Shown: positions 34,878 to 44,606, numbered from the stretch's first letter. The stretch is DNA of 64,000 nt from Bacteroidales bacterium (GCA_017650305.1 JAGCFD010000054.1:36770-100769), one strand, 5' to 3'. Numbers and translations: made by a program. The notes: a model not told the origin generated them from the letters alone.

Positions 34878-34933
34878 GATGTTGGCTATTGGTCTGTCAA
34901 CCTTGACGTTGACCTTTGACTATAGCCAACATC
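34878..34933. terminator. Inverted repeat between convergent hutI and S41 protease genes
   Basis: Perfect 12-bp arms GATGTTGGCTAT / ATAGCCAACATC (34878-34889 and 34922-34933) with a 32-base loop that itself contains GTCAAC/GTTGAC. No T-run follows, so a bidirectional terminator is plausible but unproven. The remaining bases to 34979 are low-complexity (ACAACTTATAACTGACAAC). Confidence 0.45.
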
Positions 34934-34979
34934 AAGAGTCTCATAACTCCCTTCAAACGGACAACTTATAACTGACAAC

Positions 34980-36569
34980 TTATTTCAGTACTTGCAGCGC
35001 CTTCAGCACTACAGGGTCTGTGGTGTTGAGTGTCTTGTAGTATGCCTCATCCCCGAAAAGATTCCGACCGATGAGGGCCTTCATCCACACTTTTAACTCT
35101 TTTTTAGACTCCAAGTTAAGAGCAGGGGGGTCTTTTTTCGTCAGCTTTTTATAATATTGTAACAGCTCTTGAATCTGCGCATCGGATACGGTCATCTTGG
35201 TGCAGAAAGTTTTGACATCAGGGTACTGTTTCAGCAGTGACGCTTTGTGGTCATTGGCATAGTGGAATGCGTACTGCACGAGAGCGGCGGTATTGGAGAC
35301 GGCATAGAAGCTGCTTTTGGTGTCGGAATATTGCAGCGGCACGAAGTAGTCGGGCATAATGCCGCCGCCGCCATAGACAGTGCGCCCGCCGACCGTCTTG
35401 AAGATCTGGGTGGAGTCGAGTTTGATGCTGTCCACACTTTCCATCTCGCCATTCACTAATCGGTTGATGATCTCTTCATAATAGGCTTCCGTTCCCTTTT
35501 TGTAGTCGCGTTGGATACAGCGGCCACTGGGCGTATGGTAGCGGGCGGTGGTCAGTCGGATGGAGGAGTTGTCATCCAACTCGAACTGTCGTTGAACTAA
35601 GCCTTTGCCAAAGGAGCGGCGTCCCACCACTAAGCCACGGTCGTTGTCCTGGACTGCGCCCGCCACAATTTCAGAGGCGGAGGCACTGTAATCATCAATC
35701 AAAACCACCACTTTTCCCTTTTCAAAGTCGCCTTGCCGGGTGGCCCTGATTACCTCTGGGCGCACGTTGAGGCCTTCGATAGAGACGATCTTCTCCTTGT
35801 TGGCCAATAACTCGTCGCAAACACCGACAGCGGCATCCAAGAATCCGCCGGCATTGCCGCGCAAGTCGAGAATCATCGCTTGCATGCCTTGGCTTTTCAG
35901 TTTTTTGATGGCTTTTTGGAACTCTTCTGTGGTGGTGCTGCCGAATTCATTGATTTTGATGTAGCCAGTTTGTCCATCCATCATGAAGTAGGTGTCCACC
36001 GTATAGATGGGGATCACATTTCTCTTGATCTCGTAGGTGTAGATCTCATCAAAGCCGGGGCGCAGGATGCCGACCTTTACCTTGGTGCCTTTGGGTCCGC
36101 GCAGCAGTTTGTAGGCTTTCTCGTTGGTGATGCCAATGATGGACTCGCCATCTACGGAAATCATGCGGTCGCCTGCCCGGACACCCGCCTTTTCAGAGGG
36201 GCCACCGGTGACAGTGTTCACAACCATCAGCGTGTCGTTCATAATGTTGAACTGAATGCCGACACCTTCGAAAGAACCCTCTAAAGACTCCATTAGCAGT
36301 TTGTTGTCCTCTGCTGTGGAATATGAGGAGTGGGGGTCCAAATTTTGCAAAATGGTATTTATGGATACATCATATAGTGAATCCACATTTATGGAATCTA
36401 CATAATATTTGTCTATGTAGTTTAATACATCATTCAGTTTCTGCAAGTGTGCGTTGCGGGTAACGGCTTTTCGGGTATTCAAAAAGTTAACGGCTACTGT
36501 CATGCCCAACAGAAAGGCAATGAGCAGATAAAAAAAGAGCATCCACTTGTTGTATCTATCAGTATTCAT
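34980..36569 (-). CDS. S41-family C-terminal processing protease
   Basis: A 529-residue envelope serine protease of the CtpA/Prc type. One N-terminal transmembrane segment or uncleaved signal (about 10-30), then a PDZ domain (about 85-170, GVGIQFNIMNDTLMVV), and the protease core with candidate Ser in VLIDDYSASASEIVAGAVQ and Lys in GRRSFGKGLVQRQF, followed by LTTARYHTPSGRCIQ. The C-terminal 130 residues are family-typical. It is the last gene of the five-gene run that begins with the PepSY-like gene, 5 bases after the DAHP synthase stop codon. Confidence 0.94.
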   Translation of the reverse strand: MNTDRYNKWMLFFYLLIAFLLGMTVAVNFLNTRKAVTRNAHLQKLNDVLNYIDKYYVDSINVDSLYDVSINTILQNLDPHSSYSTAEDNKLLMESLEGSFEGVGIQFNIMNDTLMVVNTVTGGPSEKAGVRAGDRMISVDGESIIGITNEKAYKLLRGPKGTKVKVGILRPGFDEIYTYEIKRNVIPIYTVDTYFMMDGQTGYIKINEFGSTTTEEFQKAIKKLKSQGMQAMILDLRGNAGGFLDAAVGVCDELLANKEKIVSIEGLNVRPEVIRATRQGDFEKGKVVVLIDDYSASASEIVAGAVQDNDRGLVVGRRSFGKGLVQRQFELDDNSSIRLTTARYHTPSGRCIQRDYKKGTEAYYEEIINRLVNGEMESVDSIKLDSTQIFKTVGGRTVYGGGGIMPDYFVPLQYSDTKSSFYAVSNTAALVQYAFHYANDHKASLLKQYPDVKTFCTKMTVSDAQIQELLQYYKKLTKKDPPALNLESKKELKVWMKALIGRNLFGDEAYYKTLNTTDPVVLKALQVLK

Positions 36570-36574
36570 GATGA

Positions 36575-37636
36575 TTATGATTCAATATAAGAATTGTCGT
36601 CTTGTTGTCGTAATATGGAATATTGGTGTAACAGGGGTAAGAATTGGTCTAAAAATCGTGAATAGAGCTCGTCATGTTCTTGTTGATGATAGCGTTCCAC
36701 CACCTTTTGCCACTGCTGAGGTTGGACAACAGGCAGGAGGTGTTCTTTTTTGATGTTTGCAATCTCGTCTACAATCTGCATGCGTTGCCAAAGCAGTTGA
36801 CTTAGTTGATTGTCCACATTTTCGAGCAGTGCTCGTTGGCGCACCAGTTCGCGGTCGGGAACATTTGTCGGGAATTGGAGTTTTCGTACCAGTTCGGCCC
36901 ATTGGGACGGGGTGAGTTGTTGGGAGGCATCGCTCAGTGCCTTTTGTGGCGCGTGGTGACACTCCAGCATCAAGCCGTCAAAGCCGTACGTTAGCGCTAT
37001 CTGTGCCATCTGTGGAATGTAGGAGGTTTGTCCGCATAGATGCGAGGGGTCGCATAGTATGGGGATGTCGGGAAAATGCACCTTTAGGGCGATGGGGATT
37101 TCCCAGCAGGGTGCATTGCGCAGCACATTCTCTTTGTTGTCGGGGAAGCCGCGATGGACGGCCATCACCTTTTGCACATCCGCCTGCAGGAAACGCTCTA
37201 CATTGCCAATCCAGAGTTTCAAGTCGGCGACGATCGGATTTTTGACCAGCACGGTGAAGGGTTTGTGGCTTACCGCGTCGGCGATTTTCTGCACCTCCAC
37301 GGGGTTGACGCCCGTGCGGGCCCCGACCCAGATGGTTTGGATGCCGTGTTTTTCACAGAGCTCAACGTGTTCGGGGGTCTGCACTTCCACACACACGGGG
37401 AAACCTAATTGGGTCTGGATCTTTTCCAGCCATGGCAGCGTCTGTTCCCCAAGTCCGGTGAAGCTGTCGGGATGACTGCGTGTTTTCCACACACCTGCCC
37501 GAAAGAAATCTAAATGCAAGCCGTCACGTTGTATAATATCGTGCAGTTGTTGTGCGGTGGTCCACAATTGTTCCTCGCTCTCGATCGAGCAAGGTCCCGC
37601 AATCCATATAGGCAAATGTTCTGGGTTATTCTTCAT
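36575..37636 (-). CDS. 3-deoxy-7-phosphoheptulonate synthase fused to type II chorismate mutase
   Basis: A bifunctional shikimate-pathway enzyme of 353 residues. The N-terminal TIM barrel (about 8-255) is a DAHP synthase of the KdsA-like type I-beta subgroup: IAGPCSIESEEQ, FRAGVWKTRSHPDSF, WVGARTGVNP, TVLVKNPI and ILCDPSHLCGQ. Residues about 265-350 (LRQRALLENVDNQLSQLL-like helices, QRMQIVDEIANIKKEH) are an AroQ-type chorismate mutase. This fusion is typical of Bacteroidota and allows allosteric feedback by prephenate. Its start lies inside the last 11 bases of the 1494-residue protein gene, so the two are translationally coupled. Confidence 0.94.
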   Translation of the reverse strand: MKNNPEHLPIWIAGPCSIESEEQLWTTAQQLHDIIQRDGLHLDFFRAGVWKTRSHPDSFTGLGEQTLPWLEKIQTQLGFPVCVEVQTPEHVELCEKHGIQTIWVGARTGVNPVEVQKIADAVSHKPFTVLVKNPIVADLKLWIGNVERFLQADVQKVMAVHRGFPDNKENVLRNAPCWEIPIALKVHFPDIPILCDPSHLCGQTSYIPQMAQIALTYGFDGLMLECHHAPQKALSDASQQLTPSQWAELVRKLQFPTNVPDRELVRQRALLENVDNQLSQLLWQRMQIVDEIANIKKEHLLPVVQPQQWQKVVERYHQQEHDELYSRFLDQFLPLLHQYSILRQQDDNSYIES

Positions 37637-40600
37637 TGGTCTCTTCTTCCTCCTCCTCTTCAGGCATAAAGTAGTTTTTCACAAACTTGTTCTTCCAGCC
37701 TCTGTTACCCAACTTATAGGTGAAAGAGGGCAGTCCGTTCTCCGGCGCCAAGGATCTGTTCTTCGGCTTGATTTTGCTGATACCTTCATTGAAGTTTTTG
37801 TCGGAAGAATAACCGGAAACGGTGTTGTTATCGAACTGGAAGTAATAGAATTGGTCGTCAAATTCAAAGTAGAGATACAATTTGTTGCGGGATCCCTTCT
37901 TCTCAATTACGATACGGCCCGGAACCATCTTGAACACCTGCTTGGAGCCGCAGATGATGAGGGGCAGCACGCGCTGTGACTTGAAGGTGTGCTGCTCTTT
38001 ATCCCATTCAAAGAAGATGTTGGAGAACAGGAATTTCACCTGCAGGGCGGCGGGCAAGTGTCGGCCAGTATTACCCAATGCCAAGTTGTGGGTGAATCGC
38101 TGATACTCTTCTCTGCCTAAAATGGTCTTCAATGACAGGTCGAAGGCCTCATCTTCAGAGATGTCCACAAAATCCATGGATGTTGAGTTTTCCAGCATCT
38201 TGTTCATCTGCTTCATCGATTCATCGCTGAAGAAAAAGTCGATGGAAGTGGTGAGGTGCATCTCGGCGGAGTCGGCCATCATATAGTTGACGATAGTACC
38301 GTTGGTGATGAAGTCCACGCGGCCCAGCTTGGCACCCATGTCAATTTCACCCATACCGGTAGCGATACAATTGTCGGTGTTGAGCGTGATGATGTTGCCG
38401 GGGGCTTCGCGATCCTCCAATTTTTCCGCGGAAGCCGCGATAAACTCACGAGACTCTTTGTCATATTTGATGTAGCCAAAAACGTTGATGTATTCAGCAT
38501 CATTGAATTCATCTTTGGCAGTACCAAAGGCAGTGTAGATTCGTCCTGTTTTGTTGGAAGAGGCGATAGCCACCACCACCTTGCGTTCGTCCATATCCTT
38601 GGAGCGGTCGTGAACCTCGATCATGATGTTGTTGGGGTCCACTTGTTGGAGAATCTTGAGGCGAGCATGTTTGATGGTGTCGCAACCCGTACGGATTTCC
38701 ACGCCACCGAAATAAGAGAGGAATGGCTGGGTGCTGTGCAGTTCGGCACGGCCGTCGAAAGCAAATTGGTCACTAAATTGGAAGTTTTTGCTTATCGGAA
38801 TCTTAGCTTCACCAAAAGTCTCTTTGGTCACATAATACAGTGTGTCGAAATAGAGCTGTTGAACTTGTTGATTTTCATCAATGTAATCGTAATAGCCATT
38901 ACCATACATACGGGTGGCAGTACGGATCTTGATGTCGCAGTCGTAAAATTCGTGGTATTTGTTTTCCCGACCAGCAAGTAGACGCGATTTGGTTAGTCGG
39001 TCCATATTGGCTTTTTCGCGGACAATGACATCGCCGCCTTTGGGTGTGACGGCAGCGTCACCCACATTGATGTAACGGACGCCATGCGCATAGATGATGT
39101 TCTCCGTAAAATCAAATTCTGCACTCAGCGCATTGAAGCGGAATCCGACAGACGGGTCGGAAGCGTAGAGCTCATTGCCTTCACTATGCATATCCACCAA
39201 TTCTTTAATCTCTGTGTTGTCGATGTCCACATCTTTATATGGGTCATCCCATTTGAAACGTAGCTTGGTGGAGTCGATAGGATCCCAGTCGAATTCTGAG
39301 GCTATACCCTTCATCTCGTTTTTCACAAAGAAGATCTCAGAGGCCTGACCATTGGCTTTAAAGTTACCCTTTCTCGTTTTAAAGTCCACATGAGACTTGT
39401 AGTTTCGGGTGGAGAAAGCGATGTTGTCTTTGTTCTTGTTCAGGTCATAGATCTGCAGGTCGGCGGTGTCGGCAAGAAGTTCGTGGTGTTTGAAAGCAAA
39501 GAGACGAGAGGTAATATCGGCCCGGTTGAATTGAACAACACCTGTTCCGAACATGCCGTTTGGAGTGATTTTGGAGTTGCCCGTCAACTCGGTCTCACGG
39601 AACACCTCCATCGGTTTTTCCAAGGTGTGTACAAACATTTGGTCCTGATAGGGTTCCCAATGGAGATAGCCATCTTCTAAGGTGGCCGGAGGGAACTCCA
39701 CGCCCGCTTGCTGCTCATCAACCACATGATTGTTGGCGGCACCATTGGTGGAGTCCAGATAGAAGACCAAACTATCGGAGATGGTGTGCGAAGTGATATA
39801 GTCGATGGTGCCCTTGCCTCGTAAGCCTTCGTGTGTCAATGTGATGCCGCCCGCATAGCTGCCCTTGGTACCATACATGGGCAATCCACCAGTCTGGTGA
39901 CGGATACCCAGTGAGAAGTCTTTTTGCACCTGCAACGGCTCGTGAATGTCGGGGAAAATGCCACCGGAAACCAACTTTCCGGTGAACTTCATGGAGTCCA
40001 CCACGAAGTTATCCAGGTTTACAATTCGGAATTCATTGACAGAATAGAAGAATCGGTTACGATCATAGACACCACCCAGGATTTCGGGTTTGTCATAGAA
40101 TACTTTTCCGCCTTTGCGCGCCTCAAAAATGGGGTAGTCGGGATAGTCGGTCATGCCGGACTTGTTACCAGGCACGTCAACATACAAAACACCCGACAAT
40201 TCCTCTATCTGACTCTTGACCCGCTGCAGCTTGTAGTCGCCGTACATGTCCATGGGACCTTCTTTGTCTTCCACATACATGATCAACGTGTCGATGATGT
40301 CCATATCCACCAGGAAACGGTCGTAATCAAACTGGCAGTTGTGGGTGACAAAGTCAAAGAGGCCTCCTATGACGCGGCCGGAGAAGACCATGTTGCGGTT
40401 TTTTTTCACCGTAACCAACTCATCCATCGGATAGACATTCACAATCTGGGGGTCGCTGAGTACGAAGAACTCGCACCCTGTGATTTTGAGATCGTTGGTG
40501 AGGAGGTCCAAAGAGGCGTAGTGGGTCTTGGATTCAAGTCGAATATAGTCGTAATCGCGCTTTTTGATTTGGTTGTTGAGATACTGGGCAATCTTGCTAC

Positions 40601-42110
40601 GGTAGTGGATGCGATTGTTGATGACATCATATTCCACAAAACCACGAGCAGCCAAGTCGATGACTAAGGCTTTGATATCCAGAGGAGGTTTACGGAACCA
40701 GCGGATGACATCCTCGATGGTCACGTCCTCATAGCCGGCAGAGTTGAAAAGCTGCCAGAGCGTATAGAGAGGGTTCTCCTTGTTGTAGCCTTCAATCTCA
40801 TGCATTACGCTCTCGTCGTAATAGTTTTGGGACTCAAAGATAGCGGTTTGTTGGCTGGTGTTGCCGACAATAGGCTTGAATTCGATACGTTCGTCGTTGG
40901 TATTCCAATGGATGGATTCAATGGTGATATCCAGTTTGTGATAGGAATCGAAGAAGGGAGAGCGGCCTACACCTTGCTTGGGACGCGAGATGAGCAGTTC
41001 TTTGTTGTCATTGTCGTACTTGAAGTTGGCCGATGGATGGTAGATGGAGTCCTCCTCAATATAGATACAGACGTGCGCATCTTCGGCCAACAGGTTGGTG
41101 GGCTTGATGAGGAAGCTTTGAGAGGAAGCTTTGATGATGATTTTCCCGTCGCGGCGGATGATGACGTTGGCCAGCGTGTCGCCGGAAGAGGTGCCATAGA
41201 TGGAGGCACCACGCAAGTCAAAACCGCCGATATAGTCCACATTGGGATATAAGGAGGGGATGGACATAGTTTTGTCATAGCTGGTAAAGCGAGGATAGGT
41301 AGCCTTTTCTTCGGTGGTGGCCAGCACAGCCTTTTCCTCCAGATGTCCTTTGATGGGAGTGGAGAACAGGTCGGGATAGTAGAAGGTGACGTTGTCGGCG
41401 GAGAGCTGGGCAAAGCGGGTGTCCACCGTGAAATCTTTCAACTCGGCTTTCACATCGTTACTGAGACCCGCACGAGTCCAATAGACTACTCCTTTTTTCG
41501 CTTTGAACTTTAGCTGAGCTGGATAATAACGGCCCGCCACATCATATATCTCCAAGCTGTCTTGATTGGAATGACCAGTCAATACGATGTCGTCAAAATC
41601 GAAGTAGGGCTCCTCGTCAAAGCCCATCTTGGAGGGCATGGCGTCGCTCTGCCACCACACATTATCCTCGGTATTAAGCACATAGCGTGTGAAGAGATCT
41701 TCATAGAGTTTCATCTTCTTCTGGTATTGCGTCACTCCGTGCGTGGCGTGATATTCAGAGATTTTGAGCCACGTTTCCGTCTCATCGGCAAAGTCGCTCA
41801 TTGCAAATGCTTTGTAAGTGTGGATATAGGCTTCAAAGTGAGGGAAGGGACGGAATTTGTGCTTCAGCATCTGGTTGGCCTCCTCGATGAAGGCCATCTG
41901 AGCATCATACATCAGATTTTGCTCCCACATGGCCGTGAAATAGTCCAGCAGGTCCTTAGCCTCTTTCTGCCGGTCTTTGGGCACGGTGGAGAGCATCTCC
42001 TTCATCTCCTCCACCGTCTTGGAGGGGTCGTTGGAGAAACGGGTGAAACGCTGTGCGTAACTGCCGACAGTCATACACAGCACCAAGACGATCAATATGA
42101 TTTTCTTCAT
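37626..42110 (-). CDS. Very large exported protein of unknown function (1494 residues)
   Basis: I recognise no named domain. From the ATG at 42110 the protein opens with a signal peptide (MKKIILIVLVLCMTVGSYAQ) and an alpha-helical segment (about 25-120); the rest is dominated by beta-strand patterns with many repeats of charged/aromatic strands, and ends in an acidic tail (EEEEEEETNEE). There is no T9SS sorting domain and no obvious outer-membrane terminal strand, so a periplasmic or cell-surface location is unclear; a solenoid related to OstA/LptA-type beta-jellyrolls is one speculation. A longer frame opens at 42194 but would add 28 residues without a signal and overlap prmA. It starts 2 bases after the prmA stop and overlaps the DAHP synthase start. 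Confidence 0.75.
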   Translation of the reverse strand: MKKIILIVLVLCMTVGSYAQRFTRFSNDPSKTVEEMKEMLSTVPKDRQKEAKDLLDYFTAMWEQNLMYDAQMAFIEEANQMLKHKFRPFPHFEAYIHTYKAFAMSDFADETETWLKISEYHATHGVTQYQKKMKLYEDLFTRYVLNTEDNVWWQSDAMPSKMGFDEEPYFDFDDIVLTGHSNQDSLEIYDVAGRYYPAQLKFKAKKGVVYWTRAGLSNDVKAELKDFTVDTRFAQLSADNVTFYYPDLFSTPIKGHLEEKAVLATTEEKATYPRFTSYDKTMSIPSLYPNVDYIGGFDLRGASIYGTSSGDTLANVIIRRDGKIIIKASSQSFLIKPTNLLAEDAHVCIYIEEDSIYHPSANFKYDNDNKELLISRPKQGVGRSPFFDSYHKLDITIESIHWNTNDERIEFKPIVGNTSQQTAIFESQNYYDESVMHEIEGYNKENPLYTLWQLFNSAGYEDVTIEDVIRWFRKPPLDIKALVIDLAARGFVEYDVINNRIHYRSKIAQYLNNQIKKRDYDYIRLESKTHYASLDLLTNDLKITGCEFFVLSDPQIVNVYPMDELVTVKKNRNMVFSGRVIGGLFDFVTHNCQFDYDRFLVDMDIIDTLIMYVEDKEGPMDMYGDYKLQRVKSQIEELSGVLYVDVPGNKSGMTDYPDYPIFEARKGGKVFYDKPEILGGVYDRNRFFYSVNEFRIVNLDNFVVDSMKFTGKLVSGGIFPDIHEPLQVQKDFSLGIRHQTGGLPMYGTKGSYAGGITLTHEGLRGKGTIDYITSHTISDSLVFYLDSTNGAANNHVVDEQQAGVEFPPATLEDGYLHWEPYQDQMFVHTLEKPMEVFRETELTGNSKITPNGMFGTGVVQFNRADITSRLFAFKHHELLADTADLQIYDLNKNKDNIAFSTRNYKSHVDFKTRKGNFKANGQASEIFFVKNEMKGIASEFDWDPIDSTKLRFKWDDPYKDVDIDNTEIKELVDMHSEGNELYASDPSVGFRFNALSAEFDFTENIIYAHGVRYINVGDAAVTPKGGDVIVREKANMDRLTKSRLLAGRENKYHEFYDCDIKIRTATRMYGNGYYDYIDENQQVQQLYFDTLYYVTKETFGEAKIPISKNFQFSDQFAFDGRAELHSTQPFLSYFGGVEIRTGCDTIKHARLKILQQVDPNNIMIEVHDRSKDMDERKVVVAIASSNKTGRIYTAFGTAKDEFNDAEYINVFGYIKYDKESREFIAASAEKLEDREAPGNIITLNTDNCIATGMGEIDMGAKLGRVDFITNGTIVNYMMADSAEMHLTTSIDFFFSDESMKQMNKMLENSTSMDFVDISEDEAFDLSLKTILGREEYQRFTHNLALGNTGRHLPAALQVKFLFSNIFFEWDKEQHTFKSQRVLPLIICGSKQVFKMVPGRIVIEKKGSRNKLYLYFEFDDQFYYFQFDNNTVSGYSSDKNFNEGISKIKPKNRSLAPENGLPSFTYKLGNRGWKNKFVKNYFMPEEEEEEETNEE

Positions 42111-42112
42111 AG

Positions 42113-42958
42113 TCAGATTTTTGAAAATTGGACAGCCACCCAGCGGTCTTGTACCTTGTGGGACACATATTGCAATTGATGTTCCTCGCAGCATTGGCGG
42201 ATGATGGCCAGGTCAGGGTCTTCATAGAAGCCGCTCATGAAGAGCAGGCCTCCGGGTTGGAGACAGCGGACGTATGTCGGGATATCCTGCAGCAGGATGT
42301 TGCGGTTGATGTTGGCGAGGATGACGTCATAGACAATGTCGCCCAGCAGGGAGGCATCGCCCAACAGGACTTTAATATCCGCGCAATCATTGTGGGCCAC
42401 ATTCTCCAGACCGTTGCGGTAAGCCCACTCGTCGTTGTCGATGGCAGTCACCCCCGTGGCGCCGCGCATCTTGGCAAGGATGGCCAACACGCCAGTGCCG
42501 GAGCCCATGTCCAACACCTTCTTGCCCTGCATGTCGGTCTCGAGCACGTATTGGATCATCTGGGCGGTGGTGGCGTGGTGCGCCGTGCCGAACGACATCT
42601 TAGGTTCAATCACGATTTCGTAGTCCGCATCGGGCCGGGCCGGATGGAAAGGTGCCCGGATATAGCAGCGGTCGGCAATCATCACTGGCTGGTAGTGGGC
42701 CTCCCACTCGGCATTCCAGTTGATGTCGGGCATCTCCTGCACGCTGTACGACACCTGAACCTCCGGGAAACCGTGGTTCTCCACCACCTCTTTCAAGGCG
42801 GTCTCGTTATAGTCGTGGGCAGGGATGTAACACAACAAGGTCTCCTCGTCCTCGCCATCCATAAAACTGTCGCAACCGATGTCGCCCATCATGGAGGTGA
42901 AGATCTCCTTCCACGGGTCGGCAGGGGTGATGGTCAATCGTATTTCAAGGTATTTCAT
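42113..42958 (-). CDS. prmA: Ribosomal protein L11 methyltransferase
   Basis: AdoMet-dependent trimethylation of ribosomal protein L11. The 281-residue protein has an N-terminal substrate-recognition domain (about 1-90) and a Rossmann methyltransferase with motif I KVLDMGSGTGVLAILAKMRG (about 144-163), acidic motif TAIDNDEWA and the NPxY-like VILANINRNILL. SFGTAHHATT, upstream of motif I, is also characteristic. Second gene of the five-gene run, 29 bases after the PepSY-like gene and 2 before the large exported protein gene. Confidence 0.93.
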   Translation of the reverse strand: MKYLEIRLTITPADPWKEIFTSMMGDIGCDSFMDGEDEETLLCYIPAHDYNETALKEVVENHGFPEVQVSYSVQEMPDINWNAEWEAHYQPVMIADRCYIRAPFHPARPDADYEIVIEPKMSFGTAHHATTAQMIQYVLETDMQGKKVLDMGSGTGVLAILAKMRGATGVTAIDNDEWAYRNGLENVAHNDCADIKVLLGDASLLGDIVYDVILANINRNILLQDIPTYVRCLQPGGLLFMSGFYEDPDLAIIRQCCEEHQLQYVSHKVQDRWVAVQFSKI

Positions 42959-42987
42959 AGGGTTAAGGTTTGGTTTGGGTAGGCATC

Positions 42988-44574
42988 CTACATGTCAACA
43001 GGTTTGCCGTTGAGGGCAAACCAGAGCTCGTCCTCCTCACCCGTCTTCTTGTTTTGGATGATGACTTTGTAGAAGCTCTGTTTGTCGGCAATCTTCTTGA
43101 CGGTATAGTATTCTACCACTTTGCAGTTTTTATGCTCTTTCTTCAGATAGTCTTGAATGGTGGTTGACAAAGCATCAGGTTTGCCAAGGAGCCAGGTCTC
43201 CACGATTTCGCCGTAGGGGTTGAAGACGCAGATCTCTTTGCCTCGGGCGGTGTAGTAGATGGCCTGGAAGTTGAGGTTGTCATCCTCCTGCCACTCCACA
43301 TTGGTCACGCGGGGATATTTGAGCTTGAAGGCGGCCACTACGCTTTCGGGCACCTTCTGGCTGTCGTCCTCCTTGACGCTCATGTTCATCTTCTCATAGT
43401 ATTTGTCCAAAGCATCGTCTGCGGAAGAGGCCTTGCCGCCGCCACCCAACTCATAGTCGGGATCGATGGTGCGGATCAGCTTGCCGGTCTTGTCGAAGAT
43501 GACCGTTGTGACCAACTTAGCCTTGTAGTTGGCTTTCTCGTAGAACTCCACCATGGTCTTGTCGTCCTTGTCGGCGCGGGTCTCTTTCACAGCGGATTTG
43601 AACTTGAAGCCTTTGTAATAATCGTTGAGGTGTTTGAGCATGGGGCCTGTCACAGACTCTTCGGGCAGCACGGTCAGGGTTTTTTCCCAGATGCCGTCTT
43701 TGGAGAGATAGACGGCGGTCTTCTTGCCGGTGTTTATGCACTTGGCCACGTAGGAGCTGTCGATGAGGAACCAGTTGAGCTCTTCGGGGTGCATCACCTT
43801 CTTGGCGAAGGCTTTGGTGACCACGGCAGGCACCTCGGAAGCCTTGATGGCGATGTTGCCGTATTCGTCTTTCACCACGGGTTCGGGTTTCTCCTTGGCG
43901 GGTTTGGCCGGCTTGGGCTCTTTCGGTTCGGGAGCAGGCTTGGCGGGCTTGGGTTCCGGAGCAGGTTTCTGGGCGGCAGGTTTGGGGGCGGGCGCAGGCT
44001 TTTCAGCAGCAGGTTTCGGCGCGGGCTTGGTGTTGGCTGCCGTCTGCTTGTTGTCCTTCGGGGCGGGCGCGGGCTTTTCTACCGGCGCCTTGGGGTCTTT
44101 GAAATCCTCAGGATCCTCGCGACTGAGTAACTCGTTCCTTCCTGTAGAACTGAAGGTCAACTTGGAAGGCTTAAAACCTACACCATCTGGCTTGACCTCC
44201 AGATAGTAATGGGTTTTCTCGTTGTCTTTTTCTTCCAGACAAGACTCCGAGATGGCGAACTCCGGATAGTTTTCCTTTACGTATGCCGTGATGGCAGAGG
44301 GCAGCTCGTTTTGTGGCACGGCGAAGGTGGTGCGCAACCACTCGCCGTCCGAAGAGATATAGACTTTGCCTACGGAGCCTTCGTCCTTGATGGTGGCAAT
44401 GTATTGGTTGCCCTCCTTAACCCAGCTCATCACTTTGGCGTATGAATATTGCATATCCAAGGCTTGCACCACGTCATCGGGCACATCGGCGGGTTTCAGC
44501 TTCTGGGCGAAAACATCGGAAGACAAAAACGCAAACACTTGAATAACAGCTAATAACAATAACAGACGTTTCAT
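42988..44574 (-). CDS. Exported PepSY-like multidomain protein with Pro/Ala/Lys-rich linker
   Basis: A 528-residue protein with a signal peptide (about 1-23) and PepSY-like domains of the kind repeated in Bacteroidota proteins (two or three units: about 25-150, about 240-350 and about 385-528, with SYAKVMSWVKEGNQYIATIK, MHPEELNWFLIDSSYVAKC and KYPRVTNVEWQEDDNLNFQA). The first two are separated by a low-complexity linker (about 158-235) of PAPKPAAEKPAP-type repeats, expected to be extended and disordered, possibly spanning the periplasm or peptidoglycan. PepSY-like domains are thought to inhibit or bind proteases; the downstream S41 protease might be a partner, which is my inference. First gene of the operon. 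Confidence 0.75.
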   Translation of the reverse strand: MKRLLLLLAVIQVFAFLSSDVFAQKLKPADVPDDVVQALDMQYSYAKVMSWVKEGNQYIATIKDEGSVGKVYISSDGEWLRTTFAVPQNELPSAITAYVKENYPEFAISESCLEEKDNEKTHYYLEVKPDGVGFKPSKLTFSSTGRNELLSREDPEDFKDPKAPVEKPAPAPKDNKQTAANTKPAPKPAAEKPAPAPKPAAQKPAPEPKPAKPAPEPKEPKPAKPAKEKPEPVVKDEYGNIAIKASEVPAVVTKAFAKKVMHPEELNWFLIDSSYVAKCINTGKKTAVYLSKDGIWEKTLTVLPEESVTGPMLKHLNDYYKGFKFKSAVKETRADKDDKTMVEFYEKANYKAKLVTTVIFDKTGKLIRTIDPDYELGGGGKASSADDALDKYYEKMNMSVKEDDSQKVPESVVAAFKLKYPRVTNVEWQEDDNLNFQAIYYTARGKEICVFNPYGEIVETWLLGKPDALSTTIQDYLKKEHKNCKVVEYYTVKKIADKQSFYKVIIQNKKTGEEDELWFALNGKPVDM

Positions 44575-44598
44575 ATTTTTCAGTTTTTTCGTATTTTA

Positions 44599-44606
44599 CA
44601 AAAATA
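44599..44606 (-). promoter_or_regulatory. -7 promoter box for the PepSY-like operon
   Basis: TATTTTTG on the minus strand, 24 nt before the start codon; a second identical box lies at 44612-44619, so two start sites are possible. Confidence 0.5.

Noticed and set aside
42111-42194. Upstream start of the 1494-residue protein
   Set aside because: It would overlap prmA and hide the signal peptide that begins at 42110.
42128-42982. Long open frame antisense to prmA
   Set aside because: It lies entirely opposite a certain prmA gene, has no start context or recognisable domain, and is explained by the G+C-rich codons of prmA.
43870-44100. Apparent tandem repeat of GGCGGG/GGCTTTT-like units
   Set aside because: Explained by the Pro/Ala/Lys-rich linker of the PepSY-like protein; noted there instead.
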